64,000 nt of DNA from an uncultured Methylobacillus sp. Lineage in GTDB: Bacteria > Pseudomonadota > Gammaproteobacteria > Burkholderiales > Methylophilaceae. The stretch covers positions 29,606 to 93,605 of the forward strand of contig CAIJXJ010000050.1 of assembly GCA_903824575.1 (NCBI GenBank), given 5' to 3'. How positions within the stretch are numbered: position 1 is the first letter of the stretch; every line of letters begins with the position of its first letter. The translations under genes were made by a program, and so were the position numbers. Under the pieces are notes generated by a model. It saw nothing but the letters and a program-made list of their open reading frames with translations. It was not told the DNA's origin and did not search any database. Below are positions 1 to 7,911 of the stretch, piece by piece.

Positions 1-52
1 GATTCACCCAAAGTCAGCTTCCTGATAAAGATGAACTAACGCTACCCTGAGC

Positions 53-163
53 CGTCAGTCAAGAAAATAAGCAGTTGACCTTCAGCAGCGGTACCAAAAA
101 ATGTGAGCGGTTATTGGCGTCGCGCCAACCAAATTTCTCGCGCCTAAGGCAGTGATGCAAAGC
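53..163. repeat. Dispersed intergenic repeat, copy A
   Basis: This is the most diverged of three related intergenic segments; the others are near 53513-53637 and 58819-58940. Shared words in order are GTCAAGAAAATAAG, CAGC.G, AAAAAATG..AGCGG, GCGCCAA.CAAAT, and GGCAGTGATGCA. The order and spacing are kept across about 110 bp. No open frame is conserved between copies, so it looks like a non-coding repeat rather than a gene remnant. Confidence 0.5.
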
Positions 164-223
164 CGACTTATGGGTGAGAGCCAGTCAGCCACAATTTCGA
201 ACTAAGCCGATTTTGTAATCTTG

Positions 224-787
224 CTAACGCAGGCTCGATTTGATCAGAAGAATCGCAGCCTCTCTTGCATATCCCAAAGCACCCGAACCTTTGTTCAATT
301 GTTCAGAGAGAATGGCCCCTTCGATTAGCATGGATAGCTGCTGTCCAAGCGATTCAGGTGATTTAGCCCCAGCATCAGCGGCTAACTTTGTCAGGTAAGT
401 ACGAAACTCCTTAGCTAACTCTGCTGACAATAGATTAACTGGATTGTCGGACTGAGGAAATTCCGCACTGGCTTTCATGAAAGGAAGGCCAGCGCACTCT
501 GGGTTCTGCAACCATTCATCAATGCAGTCAATTAGCTTCTGGAGCTTTTCGGCGGGGTCATCGCTAAGTTTGCTGAGCCTGTCACTAAGCCAATCGTAAA
601 ACTCTCGGCTTCGCAAAGAAATGATTTCCAAAACCAAGTCCTCCTTGGTGTGGAAATACTTATAAAGCGTCATCTTGGAGATGTCTGCCTTGGCGGCAAT
701 CGTATCAACGCCAGTCGAATTGATCCCACGAACCTGGAATAGGCTCGCCGCTGTGGCAATGATGTGTTCTCGCGTGTTGCGTTTCAT
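224..787 (-). CDS. TetR/AcrR-family transcriptional repressor
   Basis: A 187-residue protein of normal TetR length. Residues about 8-55 form the N-terminal helix-turn-helix, with the family pattern of an ATAASLF helix followed by GVDTIAAKADISKMTLYKYFHTKEDL. The remainder is the helical ligand-binding and dimer domain, of the type ending in a PF..ASAEF segment. It is divergent from the small [2Fe-2S] gene at 888, and a double palindrome lies between them at 822-858. By family precedent it represses itself and the divergent gene until a small ligand binds. The ligand cannot be told from sequence. The ATG at 787 is the natural start because the helix-turn-helix begins immediately after it. Confidence 0.85.
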   Translation of the reverse strand: MKRNTREHIIATAASLFQVRGINSTGVDTIAAKADISKMTLYKYFHTKEDLVLEIISLRSREFYDWLSDRLSKLSDDPAEKLQKLIDCIDEWLQNPECAGLPFMKASAEFPQSDNPVNLLSAELAKEFRTYLTKLAADAGAKSPESLGQQLSMLIEGAILSEQLNKGSGALGYAREAAILLIKSSLR

Positions 788-813
788 CGATTTGAATTTT
801 CCAGAAATAACTC

Positions 814-858
814 TTGCACAAAATGTACAGGTCTGTACACTATACAGATCTGTACATT
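814..858 (+). promoter_or_regulatory. Double palindromic TetR operator over a sigma-70 promoter
   Basis: Two 16-bp near-palindromes of the form TGTACAGRTCTGTACA lie at 824-839 and 841-856, so the whole region is also a larger inverted repeat (822-837 against 843-858, one mismatch). A TTGCAC hexamer at 814-819 and TACACT at 836-841, 16 bp apart, would be the promoter of the gene at 888. The -10 element lies inside the operator, so repressor binding would block transcription. Confidence 0.7.
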
Positions 859-887
859 AAAAGCGATCTTCTCACATCATTTGAGAC

Positions 888-1172
888 ATGTCTATGAAAC
901 TGATTGTATGCACCATGCAGAGACATGCGCCCAATCCACATTCATGCGGAAACAGTGGTGGTTTGGAGATTGCCCAACGGCTTGAACAGGCTATTACTGA
1001 ACATGGACTCTTTGTTTCCTTGGAGAGAGTTCGCTGCCTCAGTTTGTGCCAGAAAGGTCCAAATGTTCAGCTACTGCCAGAAGGAAAAAACTGGCATGGG
1101 GTCAATCAGGGGAAAGTCGACGAAATCGTTGATTATTTAAAGCGATCTGACTCCATAACATTAACCACATAA
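888..1172 (+). CDS. Small thioredoxin-like [2Fe-2S] protein (DUF1636-like)
   Basis: A 94-residue protein. Cysteines C8 and C20, then C50-x3-C54 in RCLSLCQKGPNV, match the four-cysteine pattern of thioredoxin-fold [2Fe-2S] ferredoxins and the related DUF1636 family. It is the first gene divergent from the TetR repressor and is followed 12 bp later by a membrane protein, so the two are probably co-transcribed. Start is the ATG at 888; an ATG two codons later is also possible. The role is unknown. It is related in fold to the FeSI-type ferredoxin at 36241 but is not close in sequence. Confidence 0.65.
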   Translation: MSMKLIVCTMQRHAPNPHSCGNSGGLEIAQRLEQAITEHGLFVSLERVRCLSLCQKGPNVQLLPEGKNWHGVNQGKVDEIVDYLKRSDSITLTT

Positions 1173-1184
1173 GGAGGAAGCAAG

Positions 1185-1586
1185 ATGGATATTAATCTGA
1201 AGATGGGTGTCATTTTGATTTTCTGTTCCCTGGCATGCGCCTGGTTGGGGACATTTGCTCGCTGGTTCCCGATTAAGGGACTGGATGGTGGACTCATCAA
1301 GGATTACGGTCTGCTGATCAAGGCACATATCGACTACATCCTGATGGCAATTCTAAATTTAGGAATCTATTCCGTAGCCAAAGCTGGTGGAATTGCATTA
1401 CCAGTAGAAGCCTGCTGGTTGATCGCCATCGGCGGGTTTACCAATCCCACGGTGTTCACCATCGCCATGCTAAAGCCGGATTTCTGGCAGTTCATGTGGG
1501 CCAAGGTCTACACCGCCGCGACCTTCGCACTCTCCACTGTGGGTTTTGTCTGGGCAGGCATTGTGATGTTCAACGTTGTTGGATGA
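1185..1586 (+). CDS. Small integral membrane protein, four predicted helices
   Basis: A 133-residue protein with four hydrophobic stretches, near residues 7-27, 47-66, 73-95 and 108-131. An AAGGAGG ribosome site sits just upstream of the ATG. It follows the [2Fe-2S] gene by 12 bp and probably shares its TetR-controlled promoter. The layout, with a polar K-A-H segment before helix 2, loosely recalls the styrene-oxide isomerase / hydroxylaminobenzene mutase family, but I cannot confirm that from sequence alone. The function is left open. Confidence 0.6.
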   Translation: MDINLKMGVILIFCSLACAWLGTFARWFPIKGLDGGLIKDYGLLIKAHIDYILMAILNLGIYSVAKAGGIALPVEACWLIAIGGFTNPTVFTIAMLKPDFWQFMWAKVYTAATFALSTVGFVWAGIVMFNVVG

Positions 1587-1605
1587 GGCGAATCTCTGTT
1601 AATCG

Positions 1606-2346
1606 TCACAGTTGCATCGCAGCTGGAGCGTAATAGCAGGTAACCTTCTGATAAAGCTGACGCACTTCATCCAGATTCGTGGAGGTCGTGTCTAACTGGT
1701 CAATGTTAACGACACCCTCCATGAATAAAGCGCGCTGATCAGCTGCAAGCATTAATGCTTGAGGGTATGAGCACTGACCCGCCTTGATCTTGTCGTTCAT
1801 TTGATAGAGGGCGACAAGAGTATCGGGGCGAGAAACAACAGGCGTACCGTTCTGGATTTTGGAAGCAGCTTGCTTCATTTGCTGGGGCTGCCCCGATCTG
1901 AAGCTGGAGGGAATAAGCATGGGGCCTGTAACCAGGGCAATCATTGCAACAGAAGCGAATGAAGCGATAAAAAGCATGCGCGATTTGGCAATTAGTCTTG
2001 GTTTCGCAGCTGCGATAAGGCTGGCTGCTGCATCCCCTGCTTGAGCCATAGAGTTACTTCCCGGGTTTCTGATTTCCTCATTGAGGGCACCAAGGAGAAG
2101 GAAATACAGTTGGAATGCAAGTTTGTCAGGTTCAACAAAACTGGCTTCAGCGACAAGAGAATGCAAAAAAGAGTTGAGATGGTGATGGGCTTCAACATCA
2201 TGGCCCGTATTCAGCAACTGCTCGCGTATGCCGGGAGCGTCCAGCCAGTCTTGCAAGATGACGAACAGATTAACGATCTGCGCCTCCGGCGTTCTGGCAG
2301 ATTTCTTGACCATACGCTCTAACCACTTAGAAGAGAGCATTTGCAT
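1606..2346 (-). CDS. TetR C-terminal-like domain fused to a membrane helix and periplasmic tail
   Basis: The first 120 residues (LSSKWLERMVKKSARTP... to ...LNEEIRN) resemble the ligand-binding half of TetR regulators, but no helix-turn-helix precedes them. A single transmembrane helix follows (about residues 125-147), then a charged tail of about 100 residues. I chose the ATG at 2346, because a start at 2421 would overlap the divergent gene at 2405 and reads through low-quality sequence. It may be a TetR gene that lost its DNA-binding end and gained a membrane tail. The function is unknown. Confidence 0.5.
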   Translation of the reverse strand: MQMLSSKWLERMVKKSARTPEAQIVNLFVILQDWLDAPGIREQLLNTGHDVEAHHHLNSFLHSLVAEASFVEPDKLAFQLYFLLLGALNEEIRNPGSNSMAQAGDAAASLIAAAKPRLIAKSRMLFIASFASVAMIALVTGPMLIPSSFRSGQPQQMKQAASKIQNGTPVVSRPDTLVALYQMNDKIKAGQCSYPQALMLAADQRALFMEGVVNIDQLDTTSTNLDEVRQLYQKVTCYYAPAAMQL

Positions 2347-2404
2347 AGTGCAGCTTCCGTTTTTTAGGTAAAAAAATGATAAACCACCGAATTGTGAGCA
2401 TAAC

Positions 2405-2683
2405 ATGATAACAATCGGCATGAACTATCACGTCATTCCATGCAAAGAAAACAAATTCAAACCTGCATTTGAGGGTGTTGCCAACGCCCTGTCAGATGCG
2501 GAAGGATACAAGAAGTCGAGACTATATTCTGACTGCATCGAGCCGCACAAATTTCTGATCATTTCGGAATGGTCTAACCAAGAGGCATTTCAGGCTTTCA
2601 TCGGGTCGGAAGCCTTCCGGAAAGTGGCCAATTGGGGTGCAGGCGAAATGCTCCTTGGTCGTCCAACCCACAAAGTTGATTAA
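2405..2683 (+). CDS. Antibiotic-biosynthesis-monooxygenase (ABM) domain protein
   Basis: A 92-residue single-domain protein with the ABM ferredoxin-like fold signature: an N-terminal beta strand (MNYHVIPCKENKFKPAFEGV), a central SRLYSDCIEPHKFLIISEW segment, and NQEAFQAFIGSEAFRK near the end. Such proteins are small cofactor-independent monooxygenases or haem/quinone-handling proteins. The substrate cannot be read from the sequence. It is divergent from the membrane-anchored gene at 1606-2346. Confidence 0.65.
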   Translation: MITIGMNYHVIPCKENKFKPAFEGVANALSDAEGYKKSRLYSDCIEPHKFLIISEWSNQEAFQAFIGSEAFRKVANWGAGEMLLGRPTHKVD

Positions 2684-2719
2684 CCAGAAATACTAGATTC
2701 TTCCTGAAAGAGGTTATTT

Positions 2720-2970
2720 ATGAATATGCCATCCATCGATACACAACTTACTGACTGGCGGGGTAAATCGCTCAAATTAGAAAGCGAGGTAAAAAAGGTC
2801 ATCGTCGGCCAGGACAGGGCGATTCGTTTGATGAACATTGCCATCTTTGCACGCGGTCATGTGCTGCTTGAAGGCGGAGTCGGAGTTGGGAAAACGACGC
2901 TGTTGCAGTCAATCACGCGAGGCATCGGTGGTGCTTATGAGCGTATTGAAGGTGACCTATCAGCGCCCAC
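2720..2970 (+). pseudogene. MoxR-type AAA ATPase, N-terminal fragment
   Basis: The first 80 residues are a normal MoxR/RavA-type start: VKKVIVGQDRAIRLMNIAIFA, then a Walker A motif GGVGVGKTT and YERIEGD. Walker B, the sensors and the lid are all missing. Family members exceed 300 residues. Homology stops near 2960, where the DNA passes into a different ATPase fragment in another frame. The open frame runs on to 3049, but the tail is unrelated sequence. It is probably not functional. Confidence 0.75.
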
Positions 2971-3107
2971 AGTATCAAACCCTTTCAAGCTGACTTCAAG
3001 AGCAGCGCCGCTTCATTCAAGTGGTGGCCGGACCCCGTCAAGTGGGTAAAACCACCTTGGTTCAACAAGTCTGTGATGTCAGCGTGCGGGAAGTAACGCA
3101 AATTTGA
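2958..3107 (+). pseudogene. AAA_14/DUF4143 ATPase, N-terminal fragment with in-frame stop
   Basis: Frame +3 reads YQRPQYQTLSS, a TGA stop at 2991-2993, then LQEQRRFIQVVAGPRQVGKT with TLVQQV after it. This is the typical beginning of the DUF4143 family of ATPases, including the Walker A motif GPRQVGKT. The stop sits where the family usually has Arg (CGA to TGA). Only about 48 codons survive. It abuts the broken MoxR gene, so two unrelated ATPase genes were joined by a deletion. Confidence 0.7.
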
Positions 3108-3267
3108 TGCCTGTTAGCAGAAAGGCGGCGATTCAATTGCGACTTGCTTGACAGCGGTGTTGTCATGCGTGGTCTTGGTGCGGTCGCGCCTTGGCAGTGC
3201 ATGGATCGCGCCATCCCAGGCATTAGCAGAGCTTGCCAGGCAGTGGACTTGGGCTAAAGGCTTACAA

Positions 3268-3663
3268 TCAAAGTCCGTGCCGGCACGCTTCCGGATTGCC
3301 CGCGTCGGGCTGACTCAAACCCAACCAGGCTTTGATCACCTCCGGATCAAAGCCGACCTCGAACCGGCCATCGGCCTCCAGCAGGGGGCGGCGAATCAGC
3401 AATGGATCGGCGCGCATCATGGCCAGCGCCGTTACAGCGTCTAGTTCTTCGGGCACGATTTCGCCAGACTTGACCTTGGGCGACGCTCGATTAAACCATG
3501 CGGCCACTGGACGTTCGCCAAAGAAGGCTAACAGTCGCTGTGCAGTCCATGGTTCAGTCAGCAGATTTCTAGCAAGCACGGTATGCCCGGCCGCGGCCAG
3601 CAGCACTTTTTGACGCGTATTGTTGGCGCAACCCGGTTTTTCATAAAAAATGACGGTCGTCAT
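3268..3663 (-). CDS. nifO: Nitrogenase-associated ArsC/Spx-like protein (NifO family)
   Basis: A 131-residue ArsC-fold protein: VIFYEKPGCANNTRQK at the start, then a WFNRASPKVKSGEI segment and LLIRRPLLEADGRFEVGFD, which is the family's RP.L hallmark. It matches nitrogenase-associated proteins found in nif islands and called NifO in Azotobacter, where the protein influences molybdenum or nitrate use. The CANN active-site region keeps one cysteine rather than CxxC. The ATG overlaps the draG stop by 4 bp (3660-3663), showing coupling in the draT-draG operon. Confidence 0.8.
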   Translation of the reverse strand: MTTVIFYEKPGCANNTRQKVLLAAAGHTVLARNLLTEPWTAQRLLAFFGERPVAAWFNRASPKVKSGEIVPEELDAVTALAMMRADPLLIRRPLLEADGRFEVGFDPEVIKAWLGLSQPDAGNPEACRHGL

Positions 3664-4544
3664 GAAAATTTTCCCTTGAATAAGGCATGCGTCTGTCGTT
3701 CAATTTCCGCCCGCACGGTTTCATCAAGACTATTCAGCCAGCGAGCGGGTATTGCTTCCACTCCATACAGTGCGCCAGCCAACATGCCTGCTATGGCGCC
3801 GGTGGTATCAGCATCCTCGCCACAATTGACGGTATTCACCAGGCAGGTTTCAAAACTGTCGCTATGAAAAAAATGGTGGAACACGGTCTGCATGGTATCG
3901 ACGATATAGCCACTGGCACGGCCAGGATAGGGCTGAAAACGGAACTTCGGGTGCTGCTCGACCAACGCGTTGGCAATTTTGCGGCAATCCACTACACCCC
4001 GCCCGGCAAGCAAACTATGCACCAGTCGTCCAAGTGTCAGCACGGCGGCATCTGATAGTGGGTGATGGTGGGTAAGATGTGCCTGCGCAAGTGCTGCGTG
4101 CTGAAAACCTGCATCATCTCCATAAGTCGCCAGCGCCACCGGCAATACGCGCATGGCGGCGCCGTTACCGCCATCCCCTTCACTAGGTGGGGCAACCAGA
4201 CTGCCATCGTGCATGAATCGTCGGATGCCGCGCCGGCAGGTGTTGCCGACATCGATGGGATAGTGCTTGAGCCAGGCCGCAAACTGTTCGCCCGCCACCC
4301 GTGCGTCCCAGCCACCAGTCGCCATCCAGGCGCGACCAAGGCAAAGCGACATTTCGGTGTCGTCTGTGATCTGGCCGGGTTTGAGCTTCAACCAGCCGCC
4401 ACCAGTCATTTCGCTGTGCGTGCCACGATGCGCGATTTCACGCGCGGTGAGGAACTCCACCGGCGCACCCAGCGCATCCCCCACGGCGAGGCCAAGATAG
4501 GCGCCAAGAGCTCTACTCAGTAATTTATCAGGCATAACTCGCAT
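3660..4544 (-). CDS. draG: ADP-ribosyl-[dinitrogen reductase] hydrolase
   Basis: DraG removes ADP-ribose from the nitrogenase iron protein and so reactivates it. The 294-residue protein shows GLAVGDALGAPVEF, the metal-binding QITDDTEMSLCLGRAW, GDGGNGAAMRVLP and GEDADTTGAIAGMLAGALYG, all hallmarks of the dinuclear-manganese ADP-ribosylhydrolase fold. The listed start overlaps the end of draT by 17 bp; an internal ATG three codons in (4535) is equally likely. It lies between draT and nifO in one operon. Confidence 0.92.
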   Translation of the reverse strand: MRVMPDKLLSRALGAYLGLAVGDALGAPVEFLTAREIAHRGTHSEMTGGGWLKLKPGQITDDTEMSLCLGRAWMATGGWDARVAGEQFAAWLKHYPIDVGNTCRRGIRRFMHDGSLVAPPSEGDGGNGAAMRVLPVALATYGDDAGFQHAALAQAHLTHHHPLSDAAVLTLGRLVHSLLAGRGVVDCRKIANALVEQHPKFRFQPYPGRASGYIVDTMQTVFHHFFHSDSFETCLVNTVNCGEDADTTGAIAGMLAGALYGVEAIPARWLNSLDETVRAEIERQTHALFKGKFS

Positions 4545-5355
4545 TCACCCAGTAGTCTCCTCCAAGCGCCAGCACCTCACCTTCCCCGGACAGCAGAGGC
4601 TTGTATAACAGGCCAGGGAAAAACAGCAGTTTGACCACCGGGACACGAACTTCAAGTATCCAGTCACCGAACTCATCGGCGCGCTCGCGTGACGTGGTAA
4701 ATGACACCAGATTATTCAGCCGCAGCCTGCATCGTCCTTTTTCCAACTTATTCATCGACAGGGTTGGCTCGTCGTAACCATTGACCCCACGCCATAAAGT
4801 CACCCATTCGCGGGCTGGAATTCCATAACGTTGCACTACAAACTGGCAGTACTCGTAGAGCAGGTCAAGCTGCATATGGATACTGTTGCTGTGAAAACGA
4901 CTGGAATATTTTTCTTCCAGATAGCGCATCCAGGCTTGGGAAGGATAAGAATTCAGTGGCTGTTTGTGAAAGGTCGGCGTCAACCCGAAGCGGCTTTCAA
5001 CCCAGCCTTTAAGCACGGCACCCTGAGGGCTGTTAGAGTCAAAACCCCAGCCTTCCATCAACTTGAGGTAACTTGGACGGAAACGCCTGACTTCTGCGTG
5101 TTGGATTGCATACGCGCTTGGCTTCAGATCAAACACGATGTCCATATAACAGCGAAATTTCTCTGCCGCATCAGCCAAGTCGACAGCTTCATCCAGCAGC
5201 CTGAACAGGCCCCGGTGCGTTTCGAGCGCACCCGCTATCCTCAAGAGTTGTGGATAGTCATTAAACTCGAGGGATCCCAGCAATCCCGCTGGAATACCCA
5301 CCAGATTGGTCGAATACCACTGCTGCGGATCACTGTATTTATCTTTACCGGACAT
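4528..5355 (-). CDS. draT: NAD+-dinitrogen-reductase ADP-ribosyltransferase
   Basis: DraT transfers ADP-ribose from NAD to an arginine of NifH when fixed nitrogen appears or energy falls. The target is visible here as R102 of NifH. The 275-residue protein carries the family segments WYSTNLVGIPAGLLGSLEFN, LWRGVNGYDE, NLVSFTTSRERADEFGDW and GEGEVLALGGDYWVN. I start it at the ATG at 5355, preceded by GGGGAGGG, rather than at the upstream ATG at 5391. It sits upstream of draG as in Rhodospirillum. Confidence 0.92.
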   Translation of the reverse strand: MSGKDKYSDPQQWYSTNLVGIPAGLLGSLEFNDYPQLLRIAGALETHRGLFRLLDEAVDLADAAEKFRCYMDIVFDLKPSAYAIQHAEVRRFRPSYLKLMEGWGFDSNSPQGAVLKGWVESRFGLTPTFHKQPLNSYPSQAWMRYLEEKYSSRFHSNSIHMQLDLLYEYCQFVVQRYGIPAREWVTLWRGVNGYDEPTLSMNKLEKGRCRLRLNNLVSFTTSRERADEFGDWILEVRVPVVKLLFFPGLLYKPLLSGEGEVLALGGDYWVNASYA

Positions 5356-5395
5356 AAAGCTTGCCCTCCCCGCTAAGGGAAGGGCTAACATCAGG

Positions 5396-5986
5396 TCACA
5401 CCGGACGATTTTCGTTCGGATTACGGACCGGGCCCATCAACTTGAGGCCCTCCTCATAAGTGATGACAGGATAACTGGCCGTGAATTTGAGCGCTTTGTC
5501 AGCCACAATATCCAGCTTGGAGGCGGTATCGAGCTTCTTCAATTCAGTCTTTTCCAGACGCAGCAGTTCCAGCAATTCGTTGTAAACAGTGGACTCATCA
5601 ATCGGCAGAATGAAGAAGGTTGCACCCCCCATGCTGACCTGATACTTCTTAAGCAAATCAATATTGTTGCAGAACAGGAAATACTTGCCATCCGGACTCA
5701 GGGTATCACCCAGAGCCTCCACCAGCATGTCGAGATAACCGAAGGACAAAAGATAGCCGGTAAAAAACGGGATGGTGCTCTCCCCTTCGGTAGCGATGGC
5801 CATCACCTGGTCAACCGTAATTTCCGGTGGGCGGGCCTCGTCAGCCAGTTGCGGTGCGAACTTGATCGCAAGTTCACCACGGAAGCCGAAGCGCCCGGGT
5901 TTCTTGGTGACGGCTTTCAACACCGGATTTTGCAGGCGCTGTTCTAATTCCAGTCTGGCAAAGGCGGTTTGGGCGAGCGTGGTCAT
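5396..5986 (-). CDS. Uncharacterised protein of the draT operon
   Basis: A 196-residue soluble protein that I do not recognise. It has no signal peptide, no membrane helix and only one cysteine. Visible features are a basic N-terminus (VTKKPGRFGFRGELAIKFAP), a central FNN-type segment (YFLFCNNIDLLKKYQVSMGG) and a helical, charged C-terminal half. It lies between the truncated haemoglobin and draT with gaps of 6 and 40 bp, so it is expressed with them. A role in the DraT/DraG switch is an inference from position only. Confidence 0.6.
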   Translation of the reverse strand: MTTLAQTAFARLELEQRLQNPVLKAVTKKPGRFGFRGELAIKFAPQLADEARPPEITVDQVMAIATEGESTIPFFTGYLLSFGYLDMLVEALGDTLSPDGKYFLFCNNIDLLKKYQVSMGGATFFILPIDESTVYNELLELLRLEKTELKKLDTASKLDIVADKALKFTASYPVITYEEGLKLMGPVRNPNENRPV

Positions 5987-5992
5987 ACGTTG

Positions 5993-6436
5993 TTACTCCT
6001 TGTTGTCGTTGCGAATGAAATCTGCGGTTTTGAAAAAAGCTTGATCCAGTTGTTGCCGAAGTGTCACGTCGACGACAACCTCATCCATGGCGCTGCGCAT
6101 ACACTGCATCCAGGCGTCACGTTCCGCCACACCTATCGGGAAAGTCAGGTGTTTCTGACGCAATCTTGGATGACCACGTTCAGCCGAGTAAACCTTGGGG
6201 CCACCCAGCCATTCGATCAGAAACTTCACCAGCACTTCCTTGGTATGGCTTAGATCGGCCTCGTGCAACGCGCGGATGCCAACTGCCTCAGGCAGGGTAT
6301 CCATGAAGAAATAGAAACGTTCCACCAGGCTGCGGATCTGCACTTCACCACCGATGGTGTCGAAATGCGGATTGCTGATGATCTGTGGCAGCGGGCGCAA
6401 GCCGGGATGTTGCTCTGGAGAAAATGGCTTGGTCAT
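5993..6436 (-). CDS. Truncated haemoglobin, group II
   Basis: A 147-residue group II truncated haemoglobin. Signs are GGEVQIRSLVERFYFFMDTLP at the start, the proximal region EWLGGPKVYSAERGHPRLRQKHLTFPI with the F-helix histidine, and VAERDAWMQCM with the conserved Trp of the G helix. Such proteins bind O2 or NO tightly. As first gene of the draT operon, read divergently from nifH, it probably protects nitrogenase from oxygen or NO. A sigma-54-type promoter lies upstream at 6478-6492. Confidence 0.85.
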   Translation of the reverse strand: MTKPFSPEQHPGLRPLPQIISNPHFDTIGGEVQIRSLVERFYFFMDTLPEAVGIRALHEADLSHTKEVLVKFLIEWLGGPKVYSAERGHPRLRQKHLTFPIGVAERDAWMQCMRSAMDEVVVDVTLRQQLDQAFFKTADFIRNDNKE

Positions 6437-6477
6437 ATTTTTGCATCAAGCTTCATGTATCAAATGAGTAACTGCTT

Positions 6478-6650
6478 GCAAGTGTTGTACCAGCCCGCAT
6501 AAAAATTGCTTTCTATCTGAGGGAAGCCAACAGTCATGCGGATCACAGATTAGTTTGATGCCGTTTATTGACAAAAATCACCCTATTTATCTAACAGGAT
6601 TTTTATGTCTGTTATGTCACGCATTCTCCATCATTGTCGGGTTTGCGACA
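6478..6650 (-). promoter_or_regulatory. Sigma-54 promoter of the trHb-draT-draG-nifO operon
   Basis: On the minus strand TGGTAC-N5-TTGC lies at 6492-6478, with exactly 10 bp between the GG and GC. The nearest NifA-type site is the TGT-N10-ACA at 6635-6650, 142 bp upstream and shared with nifH. The stretch from 6437 to 6876 has no gene and is filled by these two divergent promoters. Short open frames across it are AT-rich and have no protein-like sequence. Confidence 0.6.
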
Positions 6651-6746
6651 GCCGCCAACGAACCAGATGAAAACCTAAAAATAAATATTAATACAAAACA
6701 AATCAAATACTTAATAACAATTTTATTGGGTTGGCACAGCCTTTGC
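6635..6746 (+). promoter_or_regulatory. NifA site and sigma-54 promoter of nifHDK
   Basis: A perfect TGT-N10-ACA upstream activator sequence lies at 6635-6650. It is followed 81 bp later by TGGCAC-N5-TTGC at 6732-6746, a full match to the -24/-12 consensus with GG and GC 10 bp apart. The nifH ATG is 130 bp further on. The AT-rich spacer may hold an IHF site. This is the classical arrangement for NifA-dependent nifH transcription. Confidence 0.92.
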
Positions 6747-6864
6747 AATGACTGCTTTGCATGGCCGACAAACCATCCGACGCCGGATAAGAAGAGTTAC
6801 AGATAGCGACTCGGAATCGGAACACGGGGTGCAAAACGGCAAAAAGATTTTTTACTTTATATGA

Positions 6865-7752
<888 letters not shown>

Positions 7753-7769
7753 GCACTAAAATCTGGCGA

Positions 7770-7846
7770 GAGACTCTTGGTCTGCTTATAAACCTTGAGT
7801 CTCCCTGTCGGCCCCCTTTCGAATCTGTTTCAAAAGTTGCGGGGGC
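7770..7846 (+). promoter_or_regulatory. Two stem-loops between nifH and nifD
   Basis: GAGACTC at 7770-7776 pairs with GAGTCTC at 7797-7803. Further on GCCCCC at 7811-7816 pairs with GGGGGC at 7841-7846. Neither is followed by a T-run, so they are not simple terminators. Stem-loops at this place are known to stabilise nifH mRNA or reduce read-through so that iron protein exceeds NifDK; that role here is inferred. Confidence 0.5.
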
Positions 7847-7911
7847 TTGGAGCGCAACCAATTTTTGAAACCGCTTCTTTAATTATGGCTTTTTAGAACC
7901 AGGAGAATGAA

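Noticed and set aside
6555..6806. 83-residue frame across the nifH promoter
   Set aside because: It covers the NifA site and -24/-12 box, is AT-rich and shows no protein-like sequence.
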